Origin: Stutzerimonas kunmingensis
GTDB taxonomy: Bacteria > Pseudomonadota > Gammaproteobacteria > Pseudomonadales > Pseudomonadaceae
Direction: 5' to 3'
NCBI RefSeq assembly: GCF_014764705.1
Contig: NZ_JACXXG010000004.1
Span: forward strand, 186,001-250,000
DNA: 64,000 bases
The position numbers and the translations under genes were made by a program. Positions 1 through 10,113 of this stretch are shown piece after piece (position 1 is the stretch's first letter; every line of letters begins with the position of its first letter). A model generated the notes under the pieces. That model did not search any database. It was not told where the DNA came from and saw nothing but the letters and a program-made list of their open reading frames with translations.

Positions 1-1
1 G

Positions 2-34
2 GCCAGGGTCCGGCTCCAGCCGCTGAGCCAATAA
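2..34 (+). CDS. fruK: 1-phosphofructokinase, C-terminal tail only (partial)
   Basis: The window opens inside a gene. Reading from base 2 gives the ten residues ARVRLQPLSQ and then TAA. This resembles the end of the E. coli FruK protein as I remember it (ARVDLQPFN). FruK phosphorylates fructose-1-phosphate to fructose-1,6-bisphosphate. The stop lies 20 bp before the fruA start, which fits the usual fruBKA order. Only ten codons are visible, so the identification rests on this short match and on context. Confidence 0.6.
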   Translation, partial: ARVRLQPLSQ

Positions 35-54
35 ATCGAACAAGAGGTGAAGGA

Positions 55-1794
55 ATGAATCTTCTCATCGTTACGGCCTGCCCCAACGGAATGGTCACCA
101 GCGTGCTGACTTCACGCCTGCTCGAAGCGGCCGCCCATCGTCTGGGCTGGTCGACCGCCGTGGAAGTCCACGATCCCAAGGCCATCGGTTCGCCGCTGAT
201 GCCCGCGCAGATCGCCAATGCCGATCTGGTGGTGGTGGTGAAAACCGGGCCGCTGTCGCTGCAACGCTTCGTCGGCAAGCGCGTCGCCCAGTCCACTCCA
301 TCCGAGGCGCTGCTCGACCCGGAAGCCTTCCTGCGCAGTGCCGCGGACACCGCCAGCGAGCTGCAGCAGGCCGACGAAGCGGATGCGGCGCATTCCAGCG
401 GCAAGCCCAAACTTGTCGCCATCACCGCCTGTCCGACCGGCGTCGCACACACCTTCATGGCGGCTGAAGCCCTGCAGCAGGCGGCGATCCGCAAGGGTTA
501 CGACCTGCAGGTGGAAACCCGCGGTTCGGTGGGTGCGCGCAACGTGCTGGAAGCGGACGCCATCGCCGCGGCCGACGTGGTGCTGCTGGCCGCCGATATC
601 GAGGTGGATGTCGCCCGTTTCGCCGGCAAGCGCGTGTTTCGCTGCGGCACCGGCGTGGCCCTCAAACAACCCGACGCAACGCTGGATCGCGCGCTGGAAG
701 AAGGCGCTGTGCTAGCCGGAGGCGCCACAGCCAATACCGGCGGCGGCGAACAGAAGGGCGAAAAGACCGGTGTCTACAAGCACCTGCTGACCGGCGTGTC
801 CTACATGCTGCCGATGGTGGTGGCGGGCGGTTTGCTGATCGCGCTGTCGTTCGTCTTCGGCATCGAGGCGTTCAAGGAGGAGGGCACACTGGCCGCCGCG
901 CTGATGAAGATCGGTGGCGAAACGGCCTTCCAGTTGATGGTGCCGCTGCTGGCGGGATACATCGCCTATTCCATCGCGGATCGCCCAGGTCTGGCGCCCG
1001 GCATGATCGGCGGCTTGCTGGCCGGCACCCTGGGTGCGGGCTTTATCGGCGGGATAATCGCGGGCTTCGTGGCGGGCTATGCGGCCAAGGCAGTGAGCCG
1101 CTGGATTCCCTTGCCGGCGAGCATCGAATCGCTCAAGCCGATCCTGATCATTCCGTTGCTGGCGAGCCTGGTTACCGGCCTGGTGATGATTTACGTGGTC
1201 GGCACGCCGGTGGCGAAGATGCTCGCCGGGCTCACCGAATTCCTCGACACCATGGGCACCTCCAACGCCATCCTGCTCGGTCTGCTGCTCGGCACCATGA
1301 TGTGCGTCGACCTCGGCGGACCGGTGAACAAGGCCGCTTATGCTTTCTCCGTCGGGCTGCTCGCGTCCCAGAGTTACGCGCCGATGGCCGCAACCATGGC
1401 GGCGGGGATGGTGCCGCCAATCGGCATGGGCATCGCCACGCTGATCGCCCGACGCAAGTTCGCCCAGACCGAGCGCGAAGCTGGCAAGGCCGCGCTGGTG
1501 CTGGGCTGCTGCTTCATTTCCGAAGGCGCGATTCCGTTCGCTGCGAAAGACCCGTTGCGGGTGATTCCGGCCAGCATTGCCGGTGGAGCGCTGACCGGCG
1601 CGCTGTCCATGGCCTTCGGCGCAAAGCTGCTGGCGCCCCACGGCGGGCTGTTCGTGCTGCTGATCCCCAACGCCATCAATCACGCGCTGTTGTATCTGGC
1701 TGCAATCCTCGCCGGCAGCTTGGTAACCGGGGTGATCTACGCAGTAATCAAGCGGCCTGAAACGCAGCCTCTCAGTGTCGGGGCGACGGCGTAA
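55..1794 (+). CDS. fruA: PTS fructose transporter subunit EIIBC
   Basis: Inner-membrane permease that imports fructose and phosphorylates it to fructose-1-phosphate, taking phosphate from the FruB multiphosphoryl protein. The 579-residue protein has a duplicated IIB region. A degenerate IIB' domain (residues 1-100, VTACPNG) is followed by the catalytic IIB (about 117-215) with the phospho-accepting Cys126 in ITACPTGVAHTF. A linker then leads to the IIC membrane domain (about 240-570, beginning GVSYMLPMVVAGG) with many hydrophobic helices. A GAGGTGAAGGA ribosome site precedes the ATG. It follows the fruK tail by 20 bp, so it is the last gene of a fru operon, and a strong terminator follows. 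The family assignment is secure. Confidence 0.96.
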   Translation: MNLLIVTACPNGMVTSVLTSRLLEAAAHRLGWSTAVEVHDPKAIGSPLMPAQIANADLVVVVKTGPLSLQRFVGKRVAQSTPSEALLDPEAFLRSAADTASELQQADEADAAHSSGKPKLVAITACPTGVAHTFMAAEALQQAAIRKGYDLQVETRGSVGARNVLEADAIAAADVVLLAADIEVDVARFAGKRVFRCGTGVALKQPDATLDRALEEGAVLAGGATANTGGGEQKGEKTGVYKHLLTGVSYMLPMVVAGGLLIALSFVFGIEAFKEEGTLAAALMKIGGETAFQLMVPLLAGYIAYSIADRPGLAPGMIGGLLAGTLGAGFIGGIIAGFVAGYAAKAVSRWIPLPASIESLKPILIIPLLASLVTGLVMIYVVGTPVAKMLAGLTEFLDTMGTSNAILLGLLLGTMMCVDLGGPVNKAAYAFSVGLLASQSYAPMAATMAAGMVPPIGMGIATLIARRKFAQTEREAGKAALVLGCCFISEGAIPFAAKDPLRVIPASIAGGALTGALSMAFGAKLLAPHGGLFVLLIPNAINHALLYLAAILAGSLVTGVIYAVIKRPETQPLSVGATA

Positions 1795-1842
1795 GCGGTC
1801 GCCAAACGGCTGAACTAAAGCCCCGCCTATCGTATCCACTAC

Positions 1843-1895
1843 AAGCTGGCGAGACTTTGTGTCAGAAAGTTTCGCCAGCTTTTTGCTTTTTGTTT
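1843..1895 (+). terminator. Rho-independent terminator after fruA
   Basis: A 16-bp stem with one G-U pair (left arm 1843-1858, right arm 1866-1881), a 7-base loop and a T-rich tract at 1880-1895. It ends the fructose operon ahead of gcd. Confidence 0.9.
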
Positions 1896-1923
1896 TGAAG
1901 ATGAATTGGCTGGAGAGCGTTGC

Positions 1924-4317
1924 ATGAGTATCGATTACGGGCCGCGGCCCATGCGCATCACCCTGACCGCCGTGGTGGTTCTGCTGCTGGGAGCGCTGAT
2001 GGCGGTCGGTGGCGGCTACCTCGCAATGCTGAGTGGCTCCTGGTACTACCTGCTGGCCGGCATCGGACTGCTGGGCGTGGCCGGGCTGTTGTTCGCTCGA
2101 CGCCGCGCTGCGATCTGGCTCTACGCGGTGCTACTGCTGGCGACGCTGGCGTGGACGCTGTACGAAGTCAGCTTCGACTGGTGGCAGCTGGCGCCGCGAA
2201 TCGACCTCTGGTGCATCCTCGGGCTCTGGCTGATTCTGCCGTTCATCAATCGTTACGTGGGCGGCCGACTGGTCTGGCGTGATGGCGCCAGTGGGTTGCT
2301 CGGCTTGGGGCTGCTGGCCGGCGCGCTGATCGCGGGGTACTCGCTGACCCAGGATTACCACTCGATCACGGGTGAATTCAGCGACGCGCAGATGCAGGGC
2401 TCGAATCCCGAGGGGCAGGCCGGTCGGGTTGCCGGCGAATGGAAAGCCTACGGCGGCTCCGACCGCGGCGATCGTTATTCGACGGCCGATCTGATCACGC
2501 CGGACAACGTCGGCAAGTTGAAAAAGGCCTGGGAGTTCCACACCGGTGACCTGTCCGGCGAGGGTGACCCCGGCGAGATCACCTATCAGGTGACGCCGTT
2601 GAAGGTTGGCGACAATCTGTTCATCTGCACGCCGCACAGCATCGCCATCGCCGTCGATGCCGACAGCGGTGAGGAGCGCTGGCGCTTCGATCCGAGCATC
2701 AACCGCGATGCCGAGTACTACCAGCACATGACCTGCCGTGGCCTGGCCTTCCATGACGCCAACGCCTACGGGCCCGCAGCGACGGCACCGTCCGACCAGC
2801 CCGTAGCGCGTTGCGCGCGGAGGCTGTTTTTGCCGACCAACGACGGCACTCTGGTCGCGCTGGATGTCGAGGACGGCAAGCCCTGCGAGGACTTCGGCAA
2901 TGCCGGCGTGGTGGATCTGAAGGCTGGACTCGGTGAGGACGCTTTGGGCGTTTACCTGCCGACTTCACCACCGGTGGTGACCGAGAAGCTGGTCATCGTC
3001 GGCGGCTCGATCACCGACAACGGCGCGGTGGATTCACCCGGCGGCGTGATTCGCGCCTACGACGTGCGCAGCGGCGAGCTGGTATGGAATTTCGACCCGG
3101 GTAACCCGGACGCCACAGAGCCTTTGCCACCCGGCGAAACCTACGTGCGCAGCACGCCGAACTCCTGGACCATCGCCACTGCCGACGAGTCGCTGGGGCT
3201 GGTCTACATCCCCACCGGCAACCAGACCCCGGACCAGTGGGCGCAGCCGCGCACGCCGGAGTCCGAGCGTTTCACCGACACCCTGGTGGCGCTGGACCTG
3301 GCGACCGGCCAGGTGCGCTGGGAATTCCAGACTGTGCACCATGACCTCTGGGACCGCGACCTGCCATCGCAGCCGACGCTGGTGGATATCGAAGGCCCGC
3401 AAGGTCAGGTGCCGGCCATCATCCAGCCGACCAAGCGTGGCGATCTGTACATCCTCGACCGCCGTACCGGCGAGCCGATCGTGCCGGTGGAAGAGATGCC
3501 CGTGCCCCAAGGCACTGACTACGGCGAGTTCACCGCGCCGACCCAACCCGCATCGGCCGTCAGCTACGCCCCGCAAGAACCGCTGCGCGAGCGCGACATG
3601 TGGGGCGGTACGCCGCTGGATCAGATGATGTGCCGCATCCAGTTCCGCAAGCTGCGTTACGAGGGCGACTTCACGCCGCCGTCGGAGCAGGGCTCGCTGA
3701 TCTATCCGGGTAACGTGGGTACTTTCAACTGGCCATCGGTGGCGGTCGATCCGAGCCGACAGCTGTTGTTCGGCGCGCCGAATTACCTGGCCTTCATCTC
3801 GACCATGGTCAAGCGCAGCGAGGTCGACCCCGATGAGCGTACCGGCGGCGGTGAGACTGGCCTGCAGCCCAATCTGGGGGCGCCGTATATGGTGCGGCTG
3901 GAGCCGTTCATGTCGGTGCTCGGCCTGCCGTGCCAGACGCCGCCATGGGGCTTCGTCACCGCGCTGGACCTGCGCAGCATGAAGAAGGTCTGGATGCACA
4001 AGAACGGCACCAGCCGCGACAGTGCGCCCTTGGGCATTCCCTTCCCGGTGGGTACGCCTGCACTGGGCGGGCCGATCGGCACCGCCGGCGGAGTGGCCTT
4101 TATGAGCGGAACGCTGGATTACTATCTGCGCGCCTACGATCTGCAGAACGGCAAGGAATTGTGGAAGGGCCGCCTGCCTGCCGGTGGCCAGGCGACTCCG
4201 ATGACCTACGTGTCCGAGAAGACCGGCAAGCAGTACGTGGTGCAGATGGCCGGCGGGCATGGCTCGTTCGGCACCAAGCTGGGGGATTCCTTGATCGCGT
4301 GGACCCTTGAGGAGTAG
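1924..4317 (+). CDS. gcd: membrane-bound PQQ-dependent glucose dehydrogenase
   Basis: Quinoprotein that oxidises glucose to gluconolactone in the periplasm and passes electrons to ubiquinone. The 797 residues match the usual length. About five membrane helices occupy the first 140 residues, followed by the periplasmic eight-bladed PQQ propeller beginning near WKAYGGSDRGDRYS, with repeated tryptophan-docking segments (VALDVEDG, LWKGRLPAGGQATPM). The frame is open from a TTG at 1906, but GGAGAG at 1912-1917 sits correctly for ATG 1924, so that start is chosen. It stands alone between the fruA terminator and a repeat patch. A diverged copy of its last codons lies 168 bp downstream. Confidence 0.95.
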   Translation: MSIDYGPRPMRITLTAVVVLLLGALMAVGGGYLAMLSGSWYYLLAGIGLLGVAGLLFARRRAAIWLYAVLLLATLAWTLYEVSFDWWQLAPRIDLWCILGLWLILPFINRYVGGRLVWRDGASGLLGLGLLAGALIAGYSLTQDYHSITGEFSDAQMQGSNPEGQAGRVAGEWKAYGGSDRGDRYSTADLITPDNVGKLKKAWEFHTGDLSGEGDPGEITYQVTPLKVGDNLFICTPHSIAIAVDADSGEERWRFDPSINRDAEYYQHMTCRGLAFHDANAYGPAATAPSDQPVARCARRLFLPTNDGTLVALDVEDGKPCEDFGNAGVVDLKAGLGEDALGVYLPTSPPVVTEKLVIVGGSITDNGAVDSPGGVIRAYDVRSGELVWNFDPGNPDATEPLPPGETYVRSTPNSWTIATADESLGLVYIPTGNQTPDQWAQPRTPESERFTDTLVALDLATGQVRWEFQTVHHDLWDRDLPSQPTLVDIEGPQGQVPAIIQPTKRGDLYILDRRTGEPIVPVEEMPVPQGTDYGEFTAPTQPASAVSYAPQEPLRERDMWGGTPLDQMMCRIQFRKLRYEGDFTPPSEQGSLIYPGNVGTFNWPSVAVDPSRQLLFGAPNYLAFISTMVKRSEVDPDERTGGGETGLQPNLGAPYMVRLEPFMSVLGLPCQTPPWGFVTALDLRSMKKVWMHKNGTSRDSAPLGIPFPVGTPALGGPIGTAGGVAFMSGTLDYYLRAYDLQNGKELWKGRLPAGGQATPMTYVSEKTGKQYVVQMAGGHGSFGTKLGDSLIAWTLEE

Positions 4318-4604
4318 GTGAGGCGGGGGCAGGTGGCGACGTCGACTGCGGCGCTCGACATAGCCACCAGCCCCTCACCCTAGCCCTCTCCCCGGAGGGG
4401 AGAGGGTTGGGTGGGCGGTCTTCGAGCCTGGCCGGCAGGTACCAAGCTGGGCGGTTTATTGATCGCGTGGTCCCTTGAGGAGTAGGTGAAACGGGGCTGT
4501 GTGGGTTTTAGTTGCGACACTAGTCGTGGCCGCCAGCCCCTCACCCTAGCCCTCTCCCCGGAGGGGAGAGGGGACTTGACCGGGGTGGGTTGCCGATCCG
4601 GTGC
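4270..4604 (+). repeat. Direct duplication of the gcd 3' end plus downstream flank (~168-bp period)
   Basis: The last 16 codons of gcd (GTKLGDSLIAWTLEE, stop at 4315-4317) recur from 4438 as GTKLGGLLIAWSLEE with the stop at 4483-4485, an offset of exactly 168 bp. The following non-coding flank is also repeated, including the hairpin core CCCTCTCCCC-loop-GGGGAGAGGG, at an offset of 166 bp. The second copy has substitutions, many silent or conservative within the codons, and has no upstream coding sequence. It is therefore a gene-end remnant and not a gene. Confidence 0.85.
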
Positions 4605-4651
4605 AGGGCGAAACGCATGATGTGCCCGCTAGTTGCGGATGTTCGGTGGCT

Positions 4652-5197
4652 TCAATCAGGCCCCCTCTCCCCGTTGGGGAGAGGGTTGGGGCGCGGGCCC
4701 CGATCCGGTGCAAGATTTCAGTCAGGACTCGGATTCAGGCCGGTGTATCGGTAATGCGCGGATTGGGTGCTGGGGTGAGAGCGTGCTGGTGGTTGTTGCA
4801 ACTGCTTGATGGGCACAGCCCGCGCTCACTCCCCTCGCTTGCTCTGCACGGTCTGCATGAGCAAGTGATCCGGCTGCCTCAATCCAGCTCCCTCTCCCCG
4901 TTGGGGAGAGGGTTGGGGTGAGGGGTACGGGCCCCGATTCGGTGCAAGATCCCAGTCAGGGCTCGGGTTCAGGCCGGTGTATCGGTAATGCGGGGATTGG
5001 GTGCTGGGGTGAGAGCGCGCTGGTGGTGGTTGCAACTGCTTGATGGGCACAGCCCGCGCTCACTCTCCTCGCTTGCTCTGCATGGTCTGTATGAGCACAA
5101 CTGATCCGGCTGCCTCAATCCAGCTCCCTCTCCCCCTTGGGGAGAGGGTTGGGGTGAGGGGCGCGGGTCTCAATCCAGCTCAAGATTTCAGTCAGGA
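4652..5197 (+). repeat. Tandem ~230-bp repeat, two full units and one partial
   Basis: Unit 1 spans about 4652-4878, unit 2 about 4879-5114, and a truncated unit 3 about 5115-5197. Each unit starts TCAATC, carries a CCCTCTCCCC / GGGGAGAGGG hairpin, then CAAGAT(TT/CC)CAGTCAGG. The full units continue with a GATGGGCACAGCCCGCGCTCACT segment split here as GATGGGCACAGC and CCGCGCTCACT. Units 1 and 2 differ by scattered substitutions and small indels. No credible coding sequence lies in 4318-5114. Unit 3 supplies the 3' end of the DUF559 gene. Confidence 0.85.
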
Positions 5198-5522
5198 CAC
5201 CCTCTAGATTCCGTATCACATCCAGATTGCTGAAGCGTAGAACCTCCAGCCCGTGGTGCTGCAGGTAGGCCGTGCGCAAACGGTCTTTCGCCAGACCAGC
5301 TTCGTCGAAGTGCTGACCGCCATCGAGTTCGACCACAAGTCGCAACTCTGCACAGTAGAAATCTAGGACATAGGGCGGACACGGATGTTGCCGACGAAAT
5401 TTGAATCCTGCTAAACCGCGGTTGCGCAGCTGGCGCCACAGCAGACGCTCGCACTCGGTGAGTTGGTATCGCAGGTGTCTGGCGAACTGGCGTTGTTCGA
5501 GGGAGGCGCGTTCGGTGGGCAT
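5115..5522 (-). CDS. DUF559 domain protein (restriction-endonuclease-like fold)
   Basis: Small protein of the DUF559 family, which is related to the Vsr / PD-(D/E)XK nuclease fold. No cellular role is established. With ATG 5522 (AAGGA six bases upstream) it has 135 residues. The family core is visible: KFRRQ (41-45), DFYC (54-57) and ELDGGQH (65-71), which supply the acidic and basic residues expected of the fold. The last ~20 residues (ending HPNPLPKGERELD) are encoded by the third unit of the neighbouring tandem repeat, so the natural C-terminus may have been replaced. It is a single gene in a repeat-rich gap, as these genes often are. The function is not known. Confidence 0.8.
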   Translation of the reverse strand: MPTERASLEQRQFARHLRYQLTECERLLWRQLRNRGLAGFKFRRQHPCPPYVLDFYCAELRLVVELDGGQHFDEAGLAKDRLRTAYLQHHGLEVLRFSNLDVIRNLEGVLTEILSWIETRAPHPNPLPKGERELD

Positions 5523-5610
5523 ACACGGTCCTTGTGAAAAGGCAGCCACTCGCTTCCATGCGAGAGCGCATCTAAATGAGCGCAGCGGCAGTAATGCGCA
5601 GAACCAACTA

Positions 5611-5635
5611 CGCCTGCTGTACCCCGCAGCAGGCG
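5611..5635 (-). terminator. Hairpin downstream of prfC, possible terminator
   Basis: Perfect 9-bp GC-rich stem (5611-5619 with 5627-5635) just beyond the prfC stop. On the minus strand it is followed only by a weak T-run, so termination is plausible but not certain. Confidence 0.45.
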
Positions 5636-5645
5636 CATTCTTGGG

Positions 5646-7229
<1,584 letters not shown>

Positions 7230-7270
7230 GAACGGCAAAACCTGCTTTTGGCAAAACGGAAAAGTCGTCG

Positions 7271-7276
7271 ATTATA
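7271..7276 (-). promoter_or_regulatory. Putative -10 element of the prfC promoter
   Basis: A perfect TATAAT on the minus strand about 42 bases upstream of ATG 7229. No good -35 hexamer is visible at the right distance, so only the -10 is called. Confidence 0.45.
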
Positions 7277-7373
7277 CGCGAGTCGTATTTGCAGGTCGCG
7301 AACTGTAGGGGGAAGCTCAGGGCAATCGCATGAGCGGGGTACAAGGGAAGGTGAAAACGCTGCCTCATCTACC

Positions 7374-7454
7374 TGTAGGAGCGAACTCGTTCGCGAGTGT
7401 TGCTTTGCGGCACGGAGTTTTCGCTAAAGGCTCGCGAATAAATTCGCGCCTACA
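7374..7454. repeat. Pair of inverted REP-type elements
   Basis: A TGTAGGAGCGAACTCGTTCG-type unit (7374-7396) faces an inverted unit reading CTCGCGAATAAATTCGCGCC then TACA (7431-7454). This is the common Pseudomonas intergenic REP doublet. A separate 11-bp stem-loop lies at 7470-7505. Together with the prfC promoter these account for the gap 7230-7532, and no gene is seen there. Confidence 0.75.
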
Positions 7455-7532
7455 AAAGGCCCTGTTTTTCACCACATGGCGTGCTTGTCGGCAAGCCATG
7501 TGGTGATCTGACAGGCGCTTTCCGATGAGCCG

Positions 7533-9659
7533 TCAGAAGTTGAAGGTCACGCCCGCCAGAATCGAGCGCGGCGCGCCGGGACGGATGCCTTCCTGGATAT
7601 CGGCGATGTACAGCTTGTCGGTCAGGTTGCGGCCCTGGATCCAGAGGGTGGTGTCCAGGCGTGTCGGCAGCTTGTAGCTGGCGCGTGCCGAGAGCAGGGT
7701 GTGGCTGGGCACGCGCCCGGCATCGTCCTCGTCGCCGCTGGCGGTGATCGGTCGGGTGTTTTCGATATCGGTATAAAAAGCGCCAAAGTGGCTGAGGGTG
7801 GTGCTCAGATGCCAACCGGCGGTGTGCTCCAGGCCCAGGGTCAGGCTGCCGTTGTAGCGCGGCACTTCCGGGACATCGTTGCCCTTGAGTGGGCCGTTGC
7901 TGAATTTCGCATTGGTGTAGTTCATCGCGACTTCGGCAAAGGCATTGAGCGGTGAGTCGTACCAGGCCCAGGAGTCGATTCGCGCGCCAAGATCCAGACC
8001 GTAGACCCGCGAGTCGGCGGCATTGACGAAGCGCGCATCACCGAATTCATCGACCTCTTTGCGGATCAGGGTGTCTTCGATGCGGTTGTAGAACAGCGCC
8101 ATGTCGAGGCTGAGACCCTTGAGGGCGCTGCTGCGCAGGCCGATCTGGCTGTTGATGCCGGTTTCCGGGGTCAGCGGGAATTCATCACTGCGAGCCGAGG
8201 CCGGGGCATAGCCGCGGTGGATGCCGGCGTAGATCTCGCTGTTGTCGAAGCCGCTGTAAAGCAGGCTGATGCCGGGCAGCAGCAGGCTGTTGCTGTCCTT
8301 CTTGGTCACGCCTTCGTCATCGTCACCAGGGCGGAAATTGGTCTTGTTGTACTGGTTGAACGTCTCGAAGCGCAGGCCGGGGGTGATGGCCCAGTCGCCG
8401 CGGCTGATGGTGTTCTGTGCGAAGGCGGAAATGGCTTCGGCATCGTAGGTCATCAGACGGCCATCGCGGGTGTAGCCGTTTTCGCCGGCACGGGCATAGA
8501 CCTCGCCACGATTGCCTTCCTTGAGTGCTTCGCCGGGACGGCCTACCGGACGGCGGTCGGCGAAGCGGTGCTTCTCGTAGCGAATGCCGGTCTGGATGCG
8601 ATGATCAAGGCCAAGGGCGGAAATGCCGCCGATATCCAGCCGGCTGTCCAGGCCAAGGGTGTGGTAACGGCGATCACGGCCTTCCATCACGCCGCCTTCG
8701 TCCGGTGCGGTGCCGCGGGTCTGGAAGCGCGGGCGATCCAGTTCGGTGGCGAAGACTTTCGAGGACAGGCGAACGTCGTCGCTGATCTGGTAGTTGTGGG
8801 TCAGGTCAAGCTTGTAGTAGTCCACCGAGATGTTGTTGTACTCGCGGCCTTCGTCCAGGCGTTTCTTGCCGCGTGGGTCTTCGCGGTACTGCTGCAGCGA
8901 GAGGTTGCTTTCATCGTAGCCCTGGCTGCGTTCGCGGAAATAGGTGGCCGAGGCGGCGAGCTGGTGGCTGTCGTTGAGCTGCAGCTCGAAGCCGCCGTAA
9001 AAGTCGTCGAACTCGTGTTCTTCCACGTCGAAGGTGCCGTCGGCCTCTTTGCCGGTGTAGCTGAAGACCATGCCCAGCGGGCCTTCCGTGCGGCGGTGGC
9101 TGATGTGGCTCTGGCGCGTACTCTGGTTGCCGGCGGCCAGTTCAACACGGGTCTGTGGCTCGGCAGTTGGCCGCAGGTTGCGGAAGTTGATGATGCCGTG
9201 ATTGTTCAGCGGACCATGAATGATCTGCCCGGCGCCCTTGAGCACCTCGACCTGTTCCAGGCGTTGTAGCGGCGGCGTGTAGTGGGCGCCGGAATCGAGA
9301 TAGGCGCTGTTGTTGATGGGGGTGCCGTCCTCCAGCAGCAGCACCTTGCGTGAGCGCCGCGGTGGCGCGCCGCGCACGCCGATGCCCGAGCGCAGGCTGA
9401 GCACATCGTCATCGATGGTGCGCACGCCGGGGACGAAGTCGAAGGCGTCATGCAGGGTATAGGGCTTGTAGGTGTCGACGGTTTCCCTTGACAGCAGGTT
9501 GGCCGCGCCGGGTGTTCCCTGAATGCTTTCCGGAACCATGCTGCGCACGTCCAGGCTGGGCAGTTCCAGGGGGGCAGGGTCTTGTTGGGCCAGTGCAATG
9601 GCAGGCATGCACATCATCAGAGAGAGCTGAAGAAGCGTCGGGTAAGGGCGGGAGCTCAT
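7533..9659 (-). CDS. TonB-dependent outer-membrane receptor (iron/siderophore type)
   Basis: Gated outer-membrane channel that imports a metal chelate using TonB energy. ATG 9659 (AAGGA upstream) gives 708 residues with a signal peptide ending near ALAQQ. The plug domain has a conserved IRG-like segment (GIGVRGAPPRRSR, LLLEDGTPIN, VEVLKGAGQIIHGPLNNHGIINF). A 22-strand barrel follows and ends in the classic aromatic terminus GVTFNF. There is no N-terminal signalling extension, so it is not a FecA/FpvA-type transducer. The plug resembles the FecA-like ferric-citrate branch, but the substrate cannot be read from the sequence. It is transcribed away from speC, and twin palindromes lie upstream. 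Confidence 0.9.
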   Translation of the reverse strand: MSSRPYPTLLQLSLMMCMPAIALAQQDPAPLELPSLDVRSMVPESIQGTPGAANLLSRETVDTYKPYTLHDAFDFVPGVRTIDDDVLSLRSGIGVRGAPPRRSRKVLLLEDGTPINNSAYLDSGAHYTPPLQRLEQVEVLKGAGQIIHGPLNNHGIINFRNLRPTAEPQTRVELAAGNQSTRQSHISHRRTEGPLGMVFSYTGKEADGTFDVEEHEFDDFYGGFELQLNDSHQLAASATYFRERSQGYDESNLSLQQYREDPRGKKRLDEGREYNNISVDYYKLDLTHNYQISDDVRLSSKVFATELDRPRFQTRGTAPDEGGVMEGRDRRYHTLGLDSRLDIGGISALGLDHRIQTGIRYEKHRFADRRPVGRPGEALKEGNRGEVYARAGENGYTRDGRLMTYDAEAISAFAQNTISRGDWAITPGLRFETFNQYNKTNFRPGDDDEGVTKKDSNSLLLPGISLLYSGFDNSEIYAGIHRGYAPASARSDEFPLTPETGINSQIGLRSSALKGLSLDMALFYNRIEDTLIRKEVDEFGDARFVNAADSRVYGLDLGARIDSWAWYDSPLNAFAEVAMNYTNAKFSNGPLKGNDVPEVPRYNGSLTLGLEHTAGWHLSTTLSHFGAFYTDIENTRPITASGDEDDAGRVPSHTLLSARASYKLPTRLDTTLWIQGRNLTDKLYIADIQEGIRPGAPRSILAGVTFNF

Positions 9660-9782
9660 AATTGTTATGTCCTTGGTGGGCAGCTTTTCGCGACCCATGG
9701 TCGATCAGCCGGCTAGGGCCGGGAACTGACCGATGGCTCCGTTGACTTAATACTTTTGTTGGGCTTCGTTGGTGAATGCCCG

Positions 9783-9820
9783 CGGGAATTTTTCCCGAAA
9801 AAGGCCGGGAATAATTCCCG
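9783..9820. promoter_or_regulatory. Twin 15-bp palindromes, candidate operator pair
   Basis: Two nearly identical palindromes, CGGGAATTTTTCCCG (9783-9797) and CGGGAATAATTCCCG (9806-9820), have centres 23 bp apart, about two helical turns. They lie 120-160 bp upstream of the receptor start at 9659. They are about -50 and -73 relative to a possible minus-strand promoter (TATTAA at 9747-9752). This is the geometry expected of an activator or cooperative regulator. They do not match the Fur consensus, and the regulator is unknown. Confidence 0.6.
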
Positions 9821-9985
9821 AAGGGAGCGCGCAGCCCCGCTGAAACATCGATGCCTTCCATATGTGGTAAACAGGTGGAAATCGACTCTTGACCCCTGTG
9901 GCGCTTGGTCTTATGGTTCGCGCCCGAACGTCCATGCTGGCAACGATCCATCCGGCTCAAGTACTGACGACGAGAGACCTCAAGG

Positions 9986-10022
9986 GGTTCTCGGCGACAC
10001 AGCCTTGGGAAGTAGGCGAACC
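9986..10022 (+). other. Possible structured element in the speC 5' leader
   Basis: GGTTC (9986-9990) pairs with GAACC (10018-10022) and encloses a short GCC / GGC helix (10002-10004 with 10015-10017), about 90 bp before the speC start. The 9660-10113 gap otherwise holds the receptor promoter region and a spurious-looking 41-codon frame (9913-10038) with no ribosome site. The structure is short and could be chance. Confidence 0.25.
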
Positions 10023-10113
10023 AAAGTGGGGAAACTGATCAGGCGTTCTTGTCAGGGCTGATGCCCTCCATCCCTCATCCGACTTTTGTTTCCCGTTTTT
10101 TGGAGTCCCACGC

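Noticed and set aside
4652-5197. Possible CRISPR array
   Set aside because: Units are ~230 bp, contiguous, without unique spacers, and contain intergenic hairpins; no cas genes nearby.
7470-7505. 11-bp stem-loop after the first receptor gene as a terminator
   Set aside because: On the minus strand it is followed by an A-run, not a T-run, so it does not look like an intrinsic terminator for that gene.
9913-10038. 41-codon frame upstream of speC as a possible leader peptide
   Set aside because: No ribosome site, no recognisable polyamine-leader pattern, and G+C-rich DNA often has such frames. Kept only as part of the leader finding.
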